Origin: Sphingomonas trueperi
GTDB taxonomy: Bacteria; Pseudomonadota; Alphaproteobacteria; Sphingomonadales; Sphingomonadaceae
Direction: 5' to 3'
DNA: 64,000 bases
Assembly: GCF_011927635.1 (NCBI RefSeq)
Contig: NZ_JAATJB010000006.1
Coordinates: forward strand, 170,397-234,396
Shown here: positions 9,728-19,563 of the stretch, in pieces
Position numbering within the stretch: position 1 is the stretch's first letter
Layout: each line of letters begins with the position of its first letter
Made by a program: the position numbers and the translations under genes
The notes under the pieces: generated by a model
Databases searched by the model: none
What the model saw: the letters and a program-made list of their open reading frames with translations, nothing else
What the model was told of the DNA's origin: nothing

Positions 9728-12037
9728 ATGCGCATGCGCATCCGTATGCTTGCTGCCGGACTGCTTGCCGGCACGTCGCTGTTCACTGCCGGCGCGGCCT
9801 TCGCGCAGACGCTACCCACCGCCACGCTGATCGACGACACCCAGCCGCAGAGCGGGGCCGACGACATCGTCGTGATCGGCAAGGGCGAGACCCGCCAGAT
9901 CCAGACGTTGACCCAGGCCGACATCGCGCTGCTCACGCCGGGCACCAGCCCGCTCAAGGCGATCGAGAAGCTGCCGGGCGTCAACTTCCAGGGCGCCGAT
10001 CCGTTCGGCGCCTATGAATGGGCGCAGCGCGTGTCGATCCGCAGCTTCAACCAGAACCAGCTGGGCTTCACGCTGGACGGCATCCCGCTCGGCGATGCCA
10101 GCTACGGCAACGTCAACGGCCTGCACATCAGCCGCGCGATCATCAGCGAGAACATCGCCGAGACCCGCGTGTCGCAGGGCTCGGGCGGGATCGACACCCA
10201 GGCGACCAACAATCTCGGCGGCACGCTCGAATTCCTGTCGAGCGACCCCAAGGAGAAGCTCGGCATCGACGTCAACGCCACCGGCGGCAGCGACAATTTC
10301 TGGCGCGTGTTCGGCCGGCTCGACTTCGGCGAGCTGACCCCCGGCGGCACCCGCGCCTATCTCTCCTACCTCCACTCGGATACCGACAAGTGGAAGGGCT
10401 GGGGCGCCCAGCGCATCAACCAGGTCAACGGCAAGATCGTCACCCCGATCAGCCCCGAGCTGCGCGCGGTCGGCACGTTCGACTTCTCCGATCGTCGCGA
10501 GAACGACTATCAGGACATGTCGCTCGGTATGATCAAGCGTCTCGGCTATAACTGGGACAATATCTCGAACGATTATGCCAAGGCGATCCTCGTCTCCGAC
10601 GTGGGCGCCAACAACGGTTATACCGGCGTCACGCCGACCAACCCGGGTGCCGGCAAGGTCTATCCGGCGCCGTTCCTCAACCCGGACGACGCCTATTACA
10701 ACGCCGCGGGCCTGCGCCGCGACTATCTCGCCTCGGCGGGCCTGGAGACGACCGGCGACTCGCCGGTCCACGGCGTGCTGAAGGGCTATTTCCACAACAA
10801 CCATGGCCAGGGGCTGTGGTACACGCCCTACGTCGCCTCGCCCAACGGCGTGCCGATGTCGCTGCGCACCACCGAATATGACGTCCGCCGCGGCGGCGTG
10901 TTCGGCAATATCGGCACCAAGCTCGGCTTCAACGACGTGACCGTCGGTGGCTGGTACGAGCGCAACGACTTCCGCCAGGCGCGCCGCTTCTACGCGCTGG
11001 ACAGCCGCACCAACCCGGGCCGCGACAGCCTCTCGTTCCAGAGCAATCCGTTCGCCACCCAGTGGTACTGGAAGTACCAGACCGACACCGTCCAATATTA
11101 TGTGCAGGACAAGATCGAGCTCGGCGCGCTGACCGCGAACCTGGGCTGGAAGGGCTTCGCCGTCACCAACCATGCGACGCCGATCGTCGCGGGTGGGCTC
11201 GCCGGCGGCCGGATCAAGGTGACCGACTGGTTCCAGCCGCATGCCGGCCTCAACTATCGGGTGACCGACAATGCCGAGTTGTTCGCCGGCTTCACCCAGG
11301 TGACTCGCGCCTTCGTGTCGGCGGCGACCAGCGGCCCGTTCGCGACGACCCAGGCGGGCTTCGATGCGCTCAACAGCGGCGCGACCAAGCTCAAGCCCGA
11401 AGCGTCGGACACCTATGAGGTGGGCGGTCGCTACCGCAGCGGCATCTTCACCGGCTCGCTGGCGGGCTATTACGTCAACTTCCGCAACCGCCTGCTCGCC
11501 GTGACGACCAGCGCTGGCATCGTCGGCAACCCGGCGATCCTGCAGAATGTCGGCGATGCGCGCTCGGTGGGTGTCGAGGCGACCGGCGACGTGCGCCTGC
11601 CGATGGGCTTCGGGCTGTTCGCCTCGTACAGCTACAACGACTCGACCTATCGCGACGACGTCGTCACCGCGAGCGGCGTGATCCCCACCAAGGGCAAGAC
11701 GGTGGTCGATTCGCCCAAGCACATGCTGAAGGGCGAAGTCACCTGGTCGGGCCAGGGCTTCAACGCCCGCGTCGGCGCGAACTACATGAGCAAGCGCTAC
11801 TTCACCTACACCAACGATCAGTATGTCGATGGTCGCGTGGTGGTGGATGCGACGCTCGGCTACAAGTTCGACCTGGGCGGGCGAAAGCTCGAGCTGCAGG
11901 GCAACGTGACCAACCTGTTCGACAAGAAGTACATCTCGACGATCGGTACCAACGGCTTCGGCAACAGCGGTGACAACCAGACGCTGATGGTCGGCGCACC
12001 GCAGCAGTTCTTCCTGACGCTGAAGGTCGGGATCTAA
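9728..12037 (+). CDS. TonB-dependent receptor (769 aa)
   Basis: Signal peptide 1-26 (ends AFA|Q). A TonB-box/plug start DDIVVIGKGETRQ lies at about 45-57, followed by the plug with LKAIEKLPGVNFQGADPFG and the RSFNQNQLGFTLDGIPLGD motif. The barrel contains LKPEASDTYEVGGRYR and NVTNLFDKKYIST and ends FFLTLKVGI. The terminal residue is Ile rather than Phe, which is seen in some receptors. The IPLGDASYGN plug type is common in sphingomonads and xanthomonads with unknown ligands. Start ATG 9728 has AAGGGG just upstream; an ATG two codons downstream is an alternative. Monocistronic, ended by a hairpin terminator. Confidence 0.95.
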   Translation: MRMRIRMLAAGLLAGTSLFTAGAAFAQTLPTATLIDDTQPQSGADDIVVIGKGETRQIQTLTQADIALLTPGTSPLKAIEKLPGVNFQGADPFGAYEWAQRVSIRSFNQNQLGFTLDGIPLGDASYGNVNGLHISRAIISENIAETRVSQGSGGIDTQATNNLGGTLEFLSSDPKEKLGIDVNATGGSDNFWRVFGRLDFGELTPGGTRAYLSYLHSDTDKWKGWGAQRINQVNGKIVTPISPELRAVGTFDFSDRRENDYQDMSLGMIKRLGYNWDNISNDYAKAILVSDVGANNGYTGVTPTNPGAGKVYPAPFLNPDDAYYNAAGLRRDYLASAGLETTGDSPVHGVLKGYFHNNHGQGLWYTPYVASPNGVPMSLRTTEYDVRRGGVFGNIGTKLGFNDVTVGGWYERNDFRQARRFYALDSRTNPGRDSLSFQSNPFATQWYWKYQTDTVQYYVQDKIELGALTANLGWKGFAVTNHATPIVAGGLAGGRIKVTDWFQPHAGLNYRVTDNAELFAGFTQVTRAFVSAATSGPFATTQAGFDALNSGATKLKPEASDTYEVGGRYRSGIFTGSLAGYYVNFRNRLLAVTTSAGIVGNPAILQNVGDARSVGVEATGDVRLPMGFGLFASYSYNDSTYRDDVVTASGVIPTKGKTVVDSPKHMLKGEVTWSGQGFNARVGANYMSKRYFTYTNDQYVDGRVVVDATLGYKFDLGGRKLELQGNVTNLFDKKYISTIGTNGFGNSGDNQTLMVGAPQQFFLTLKVGI

Positions 12038-12060
12038 GGGCTGTCGGAAGCGAAGAAACG

Positions 12061-12090
12061 GGGCGGGGCACCAAGTGCTCCGCCCTTTTT
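12061..12090 (+). terminator. Intrinsic terminator after 769-aa TonB receptor
   Basis: Ten-bp stem (12061-12070 with 12076-12085, one G-T wobble), CCAAG loop and five T, just before the convergent small ORF. Confidence 0.85.
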
Positions 12091-12093
12091 CGT

Positions 12094-12321
12094 TCAGCCG
12101 GTGACGATCGGATAGGTGATCCGCAGCTCGTCGAGCAGCTTTTCCACCGCCGCGACGTCGCCCGCCGCGCCGCTGGGGGCCAGCGACCAGTTGCAATGCG
12201 GGTGCGTCTCGGCGTCGTAGACGCGCACCTTGCCCAGCACCGTCTTCCAGCGGCGCACGGTCCCGCCATGGCGGCGGACGAGCTGGGCCACGATGCGGTC
12301 GATCAGGTCGGCGGCGGTCAT
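12094..12321 (-). CDS. Small conserved-looking hypothetical protein (75 aa)
   Basis: 75 residues, no signal peptide or membrane segment, mixed alpha/beta pattern, with a central VYDAETHPHCNWSL stretch rich in His/Cys/Trp. I do not recognise a named domain. Its ATG overlaps the stop codon of the aldo/keto reductase by one base (TGATG), so it is very likely translated by coupling and is a real gene. Function unknown. Confidence 0.7.
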   Translation of the reverse strand: MTAADLIDRIVAQLVRRHGGTVRRWKTVLGKVRVYDAETHPHCNWSLAPSGAAGDVAAVEKLLDELRITYPIVTG

Positions 12322-13271
12322 CAGGCCCCGGCGGCGGTCAGGCGGTCAAGCTGGTCGCGGGTGAGCTCCACGTCCCAGGCGCCGATCAGTTCGTCGAGCT
12401 GCGCGATGCTCGTCGCGCTGGCGATCGGCGCGGTGACGCCGTCCTGCGCCGCCAGCCAGGCGAGCGCGATCTGGGCGAGGCTGGCGCCGGTCTCGGCCGC
12501 GACCTCGTCCATCGCCGCCAGCACCGCGCCGCCCTTGCCGGCGAGCAGCTTGGCCATGCCGCCGCCGCGCACGCTCTTCGAGAGATCGGCTTCGCTGCGA
12601 TACTTGCCGGTGAGGAAGCCCGAGGCGAGGCCGTAATAGGGGATCACGCCGAGATTATGGGTGATGCACAGGTCCTGCAGTTCGCCCTCGAACTTGCGGC
12701 GGCTGACGAGGTTGTACTCGGGCTGGAGCACGCGAAAGTGCGGCAGGCCTTCCTTCGCGGCGAGGTCGAGCGCCGACTTGAGCCGCATCGCATGGAAGTT
12801 GGACGCCCCCAGCGCGCGAACCTTGCCCGCGTCGATCAGCGTGCCGAACGCCGCCAGATAGTCCGCCTGTGCCACGTCCTCATCGTCCTGATGGGCGAAA
12901 TAGAGGTCGATCGTCTCGATGCCCAGCCGCTGGAGCGACGCCTCGGCCGCCGCCGCGATCCGCGCCGGGGCCAGCTTCGCCCCGCCTTCGCCCGGCAGCA
13001 TGCCGACCTTGGTCGAGATCAGCACCTGGTCGCGCTTGCCGGAGGTGCGCAGCCACTCGCCGATCACGCTTTCGGATTCGCCGCCCGTATGGCCCGACAC
13101 CCAGGCCGAATAGACATCGGCGGTATCGATCATCACCCCGCCGCGCTCGACGAAACGATCGAGGATGCGGAAGCTGGCGGCCTTGTCGGCGGTCCAGCCG
13201 AACACGTTTCCGCCCAGGACGAGCGGCGAGATCTCGAGGCCCGAGGCGCCGAGGTGGCGAAGATGCGGCAT
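12321..13271 (-). CDS. Aldo/keto reductase
   Basis: 316 residues, the normal size for NADPH-dependent aldo/keto reductases. The catalytic tetrad is visible: D49 (MIDTAD), Y54, K88 (LISTKVG) and H127 (DLYFAHQDD). The H-Q-D-D after strand 4 and the absence of long loops fit the bacterial AKR families resembling YajO/Tas/voltage-channel beta subunits. It would reduce aldehydes or ketones in the cytoplasm; substrate not deducible. The downstream 75-aa gene is translationally coupled. Confidence 0.92.
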   Translation of the reverse strand: MPHLRHLGASGLEISPLVLGGNVFGWTADKAASFRILDRFVERGGVMIDTADVYSAWVSGHTGGESESVIGEWLRTSGKRDQVLISTKVGMLPGEGGAKLAPARIAAAAEASLQRLGIETIDLYFAHQDDEDVAQADYLAAFGTLIDAGKVRALGASNFHAMRLKSALDLAAKEGLPHFRVLQPEYNLVSRRKFEGELQDLCITHNLGVIPYYGLASGFLTGKYRSEADLSKSVRGGGMAKLLAGKGGAVLAAMDEVAAETGASLAQIALAWLAAQDGVTAPIASATSIAQLDELIGAWDVELTRDQLDRLTAAGA

Positions 13272-13309
13272 GGACGGTCTCCGATGGGGAAGGGAGGGCG
13301 GAGAACGCG

Positions 13310-13543
13310 TCAGTCGGTGATCTCGTTGCTCGCCGGGCCCGTGTCGTTCGAATAGGCGCTCTCGGCATTGGCGAAGGCCGCATCCTCGGCGGCGTTCACG
13401 TCGGTAACCGCCTCGCCCATCGTGTTGCTGTCGCCGGCCATCGCCTCGTTCGCTTCGGCGGCTTCGTTCTTCGCCTGGTTGCCGCAGGCCGACAGGCCGG
13501 TGAGCGCCAGCGCGGCGACGGGGAGGAGGAGAAGCTTGCGCAT
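13310..13543 (-). CDS. Small lipoprotein (77 aa)
   Basis: A type II signal peptide MRKLLLLPVAALALTGLSAC ends in a lipobox with Cys20. The mature part is short, acidic and Ala/Asn/Glu-rich (KNEAAEANEAM, DVNAAEDAAFANAES), probably disordered or helical. Entericidin-like or generic sphingomonad lipoprotein; no function assigned. The start at 13543 was chosen so the signal peptide begins with the MRK motif; the frame is open 20 codons further upstream. Divergent from the ArsR-type regulator gene. Confidence 0.75.
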   Translation of the reverse strand: MRKLLLLPVAALALTGLSACGNQAKNEAAEANEAMAGDSNTMGEAVTDVNAAEDAAFANAESAYSNDTGPASNEITD

Positions 13544-13625
13544 GGGACTGGGTTCCTTCACGGGGTTTGGCTCGGGGCTAGCCAGAGCGGCAAACGCACG
13601 CAACCGCGCTGCGATGCGTTGACCT

Positions 13626-13647
13626 GATATAAAGATATCTTTATATC
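13626..13647. promoter_or_regulatory. Perfect 22-bp palindromic operator (SahR-like)
   Basis: GATATAAAGAT followed by its exact reverse complement ATCTTTATATC, in a GC-rich genome, 12 bp before the ArsR-methyltransferase start codon. The AT-rich sequence also supplies the best -10-like elements, so a bound repressor would block initiation. ArsR-family methionine-cycle regulators (SahR) are known to bind palindromes of this general kind upstream of met and sah genes; the identity here is inferred from the neighbouring genes. Confidence 0.75.
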
Positions 13648-13659
13648 TCTAAGCCGCCC

Positions 13660-14610
13660 ATGACAGAGCCCCTCGCCATCTTCCGCGCGCTCGCGGATTC
13701 GACCCGGCTGCGCATCGTCGCGCTGCTGCGCGCGATGGAGCTGAGCGTCGGCGAACTCGCGCAGGTGCTGGGGCAGAGCCAGCCGCGCGTCTCGCGCCAT
13801 GTGAAGATCCTGTGCGATGCCGGCGTGGCCGAGCGGCGCAAGGAAGGCAGCTGGGTATTCGTGGCGCTCGGCCGGCAGGCGGTTACCGCGCCGGTGCTGG
13901 CGGCGCTCGACGCCTGGGCGCTGGCGGGCGACCCCTGGGTGATCGCCGACCAGGCACGGCTCTCGGCGGTCCGCGCCGATCGGGCGAGCGCGGCGGAGGC
14001 CTGGTTCGAGGCCAATGCCGGCCAGTGGGACGCGATCCGATCGCTCCATGTCGCGGAAAGCGAAGTGGAGGCCGCGATGGGCCAGGCGCTGGGCGAAGGC
14101 TCGCTCGGCACGCTGGTCGATATCGGCACCGGCACCGGCCGCATGCTCGAGCTGTTCGGACCGAGGGCGGCGCAGGCGGTGGGAATCGATCGCTCGTCCG
14201 AAATGCTGCGTCTGGCGCGCGCCAAGCTGGCCGATCTCGGCCATGCCGAACTGCGCCAGGCCGATCTCTATGCGCTGCCGCTGCAGGATGGCGCTGCGGA
14301 TACTGCTATATTGCATCATGTGCTCCACTTCGCGCAGCAGCCGGCAGCGGCGATCGGCGAGGCGGCCCGCGTGCTCGGTCCCGGCGGGCGGCTGCTGATC
14401 GTCGATTTCGCGCCGCACGAGCGGGAGGAGCTGCGCACCCGCGATGCGCATGCGCGACTGGGGTTTTCGGACGAGCAGATGCTCGGCTGGTTCGATCGCG
14501 CCGGGCTCGCCCCGGTGCAGGTGCAGACGCTGGAAGGCGGCGCACTGACGGTGAAATTGTGGCTCGGTCGCAAGACCGGGGAGAGCGTGGAAAAGGTGAA
14601 GGCGGCATGA
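13660..14610 (+). CDS. ArsR-family regulator fused to SAM-dependent methyltransferase (SahR-like)
   Basis: 316 residues with two domains. Residues 1-80 are an ArsR winged helix (ALADSTRLRIVALL, then recognition helix SQPRVSRHVKIL). Residues about 110-300 are a class I methyltransferase with SAM motif I VDIGTGTGR at 153-161 and acidic motif GIDRS. It heads an operon with metF (ATGA overlap) and both metH parts. The likely role is sensing S-adenosylhomocysteine or SAM and repressing methionine synthesis; the methyltransferase fold would bind the ligand, with or without catalysis. The start codon has no obvious Shine-Dalgarno and lies close behind the palindrome, so a leaderless or very short-leader mRNA is possible. 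Confidence 0.88.
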   Translation: MTEPLAIFRALADSTRLRIVALLRAMELSVGELAQVLGQSQPRVSRHVKILCDAGVAERRKEGSWVFVALGRQAVTAPVLAALDAWALAGDPWVIADQARLSAVRADRASAAEAWFEANAGQWDAIRSLHVAESEVEAAMGQALGEGSLGTLVDIGTGTGRMLELFGPRAAQAVGIDRSSEMLRLARAKLADLGHAELRQADLYALPLQDGAADTAILHHVLHFAQQPAAAIGEAARVLGPGGRLLIVDFAPHEREELRTRDAHARLGFSDEQMLGWFDRAGLAPVQVQTLEGGALTVKLWLGRKTGESVEKVKAA

Positions 14611-15524
14611 GTATCGTAGACCCCATGGCACCGCCCCTGTTCGCCGATGTGGCGGGCGATGTGGCGGTGAGCTTCGAATTTTTCCCGCCCAAGACCGAGA
14701 AGATGGAAGAGACGCTTTGGGCCTCGATCGAGACGCTGTCGCCGCTCGGGCCGCGCTTCGTCAGCGTTACCTATGGCGCCGGCGGCACCACCCGCGAGCG
14801 TACCCACGCGACCGTTTCGAAGATCGCCCGCGAGACGCCGCTGGCGGCGGCCGCGCACCTCACCTGCGTCGAGGCGACGCGCGAGGAGATCGACCAGATC
14901 GCCGAGGAATATTGGGCGGCGGGCGTGCGGCATATCGTGGCCCTTCGCGGCGATCCGCCTCGCGCCGGCGAGAAGTACCGCACCCATCCCGGCGGCTATG
15001 AGAATGCGGCGGACCTGGTCGCGGGTCTGCGCCGGCTGCATCCCTTCGAGATTTCGGTGAGCGCCTATCCCGAATGCCATCCGGATTCGCCGAGCCCCGA
15101 GGCCGATCTCGACAATCTGAAGCGCAAGATCGACGCCGGCGCCAACCGCGCGATCACCCAGTTCTTCTTCGAGGCCGAGACCTTCCTGCGCTTCCGCGAC
15201 CGCGCGGCGGCGGCGGGAATCGATGCCGAGATCGTGCCGGGCATCATGCCGGTGATGAACTATGCCAGCGTGGTGAAGATGTCCGCGATGTGCGGCACCG
15301 ACGTGCCCGCCTGGATGGAGAAGCTGTTCGAGGGTCTCGACGAGCACCCGGGCGCGCGGCAGCTGGTCGCGGCGACGCTTGCGGCGGAACTCTGCCGCAA
15401 GCTCTATGCGGGCGGCGTGCGGCAGTTCCACTTCTACACGCTCAACCGCGCCGAGCTGAGCTACGCGATCTGCCACCTGCTGGGCCTGCGCCCGCGGCAG
15501 CAGGCGGCGGTGGCGGCGGCCTGA
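14607..15524 (+). CDS. metF: 5,10-methylenetetrahydrofolate reductase
   Basis: 305 residues, the usual bacterial MetF length. FAD-dependent TIM-barrel enzyme making 5-methyl-THF for methionine synthase. Visible family motifs are VSFEFFPPK near the N-terminus (catalytic Glu), VTYGAGGTTRERTH, HLTCVEATREEI, HIVALRGDPP, ISVSAYPECHPDS, FFFEAETFLRF and VPGIMPV. The ATG overlaps the regulator's stop as ATGA, so the two are translationally coupled. Downstream is a hairpin-rich repeat, then metH1. Confidence 0.97.
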   Translation: MSIVDPMAPPLFADVAGDVAVSFEFFPPKTEKMEETLWASIETLSPLGPRFVSVTYGAGGTTRERTHATVSKIARETPLAAAAHLTCVEATREEIDQIAEEYWAAGVRHIVALRGDPPRAGEKYRTHPGGYENAADLVAGLRRLHPFEISVSAYPECHPDSPSPEADLDNLKRKIDAGANRAITQFFFEAETFLRFRDRAAAAGIDAEIVPGIMPVMNYASVVKMSAMCGTDVPAWMEKLFEGLDEHPGARQLVAATLAAELCRKLYAGGVRQFHFYTLNRAELSYAICHLLGLRPRQQAAVAAA

Positions 15525-15531
15525 TCTTCTG

Positions 15532-15650
15532 AACCCCCTCCCGCGAGCGGGAGGGGGCAGGGGGTGGGCCCACGCTCACCACCTGATGCATCGCTCGTGG
15601 ATGGCGGGGGCCCACCCCCAACCCCCTCCCGCACGCGGGAGGGGGAGAGG
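15532..15650. repeat. Composite inverted repeat, copy 1 (before metH1)
   Basis: Two CCCTCCCGC...GCGGGAGGG hairpins flank a central GGGGGTGGGCCC / GGGCCCACCCCC pair, so the whole element is one long imperfect palindrome. A related element occurs at 16711-16821 on the other side of metH1. The last arm (GGGGGAGAGG) ends just before the metH1 ATG and supplies its purine-rich ribosome site. Confidence 0.8.
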
Positions 15651-15658
15651 AATTTGAC

Positions 15659-16705
15659 ATGACTGCACGCGAGAAACTGCTGGCCGAAGCCGCCAAGCGC
15701 ATCCTGATCACCGACGGCGCGTTCGGCACCGAGATCCAGAACTGGAAGCTCGACGAGGCCGCCTATGCCGGCAATCTCGGCCTCGGCCACGACCAGAAGG
15801 GCAACAACGACATCCTCGCGCTGACCAAGCCCGAGGTGCCCGGTTCGATCCACCGCGCCTATTTCGAGGCCGGTGCCGACATTGCCGAAACCAACACCTT
15901 CTCCGCCAACCGGATCAGCCAGGCCGATTATGGCGCCGAGCATCTGGTCCGCGAGATCAACATTGAGAGCGCCAGGCTCGCGCGCAGCATTGCTGACGAG
16001 TATGAGGCCAAGGACGGCCGCCCGCGCTTCGTCGCCGGTGCCCTCGGCCCGACCAACAAGACGCTGTCGCTGAGCCCCGACGTCAACGATCCCGGCTATC
16101 GCGAGATCGACTTCGATTACCTCAAGGACGTCTACCGCGAGCAGATCGACGCGCTGGTCGAGGGCGGCATCGACTTCGTGCTGATCGAGACGGTGTTCGA
16201 CACGCTCAACGCCAAGGCCGGCATCATGGCGGCGATCGAGGCGGGCGAGGCGCTGGGCCGCGACCTGCCGATCATGCTGTCGATGACGCTGACCGACCTG
16301 TCCGGCCGCAACCTCTCCGGCCACACGGTCGAGGCGTTCTGGCACGCGGTGCGCCATGCCAAGCCGGTGACGATCGGGCTCAACTGCTCGTTCGGTGCCG
16401 AGCAGCTACGCCCGCATGTGAAGACGCTGTCGGCGCTCTGCGACACGCTGATCATGGTCTACCCGAACGCCGGCCTGCCCAACGAGCTCGGTGCCTATGA
16501 CGAGATGCCGGCGACCACCGCCGGTCTCGTCAAGGAATGGGCCGATGCGGGGCAGGTGAACATCCTCGGCGGCTGCTGCGGCTCGACGCCCGCGCATATC
16601 GGCGCGATCGCCAAGGCGGTGCAGGGCCTGAGCCCGCGCAGCATTCCCACGCCCGAAGTGCGGACCCGGCTCGCCGGCCTCGAACCGTTCACCATGGCGG
16701 CGTGA
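15659..16705 (+). CDS. metH: Methionine synthase, homocysteine-binding module (split MetH, part 1)
   Basis: 348 residues equal to only the N-terminal homocysteine S-methyltransferase domain of cobalamin-dependent methionine synthase. Zinc ligands are C243 (GLNCSFGAEQLRP) and C306/C307 (GGCCGSTPAHI), with the N-terminal ITDGAFGTEIQ motif. The remaining three modules are encoded by the next gene, separated by 130 bp, so the enzyme must assemble from two chains. This split is known in several alphaproteobacteria and is not a frameshift: each part has its own start and stop. The start is ATG 15659 after GGGGGAGAGG. Confidence 0.95.
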   Translation: MTAREKLLAEAAKRILITDGAFGTEIQNWKLDEAAYAGNLGLGHDQKGNNDILALTKPEVPGSIHRAYFEAGADIAETNTFSANRISQADYGAEHLVREINIESARLARSIADEYEAKDGRPRFVAGALGPTNKTLSLSPDVNDPGYREIDFDYLKDVYREQIDALVEGGIDFVLIETVFDTLNAKAGIMAAIEAGEALGRDLPIMLSMTLTDLSGRNLSGHTVEAFWHAVRHAKPVTIGLNCSFGAEQLRPHVKTLSALCDTLIMVYPNAGLPNELGAYDEMPATTAGLVKEWADAGQVNILGGCCGSTPAHIGAIAKAVQGLSPRSIPTPEVRTRLAGLEPFTMAA

Positions 16706-16710
16706 CTTCT

Positions 16711-16821
16711 CTCCCCTCCCGCGTGCGGGAGGGGTCGGGGGTGGGCGCCCGCTCGCCTCCAGCGATACGGCCCGTGGACAGCGGGCGCCCACCCCTAGCC
16801 CCTCCCGCATGCGGGAGGGGG
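16711..16821. repeat. Composite inverted repeat, copy 2 (between metH1 and metH2)
   Basis: Same plan as copy 1: outer CCCTCCCGC/GCGGGAGGG hairpins, a GGGGGTGGGCGCCC arm matched by GGGCGCCCACCCC, and a variable centre. It ends 14 bp before the metH2 ATG. Confidence 0.8.
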
Positions 16822-16835
16822 ATGAGTTTTGATCC

Positions 16836-19436
<2,601 letters not shown>

Positions 19437-19447
19437 CGTTATCGGCT

Positions 19448-19540
19448 GTCATCCCGGCGGAAGCCGGGATCCATTCGCCTCTACGTTACGGCAGGCGTCA
19501 TGGCGGAGCGCCAATGGATTCCGGCTTTCGCCGGAATGAC
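19448..19540. repeat. REPIN-like palindromic element, copy A
   Basis: 93 bp. Starts GTCATCCCGGCGGAAGCCGG and ends in the near reverse complement (CCGGCTTTCGCCGGAATGAC), with an unrelated centre. Lies between the 3' ends of convergent genes and could terminate both. Confidence 0.85.
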
Positions 19541-19563
19541 AAGCGTGGGGAGTTGCGGAAGCC

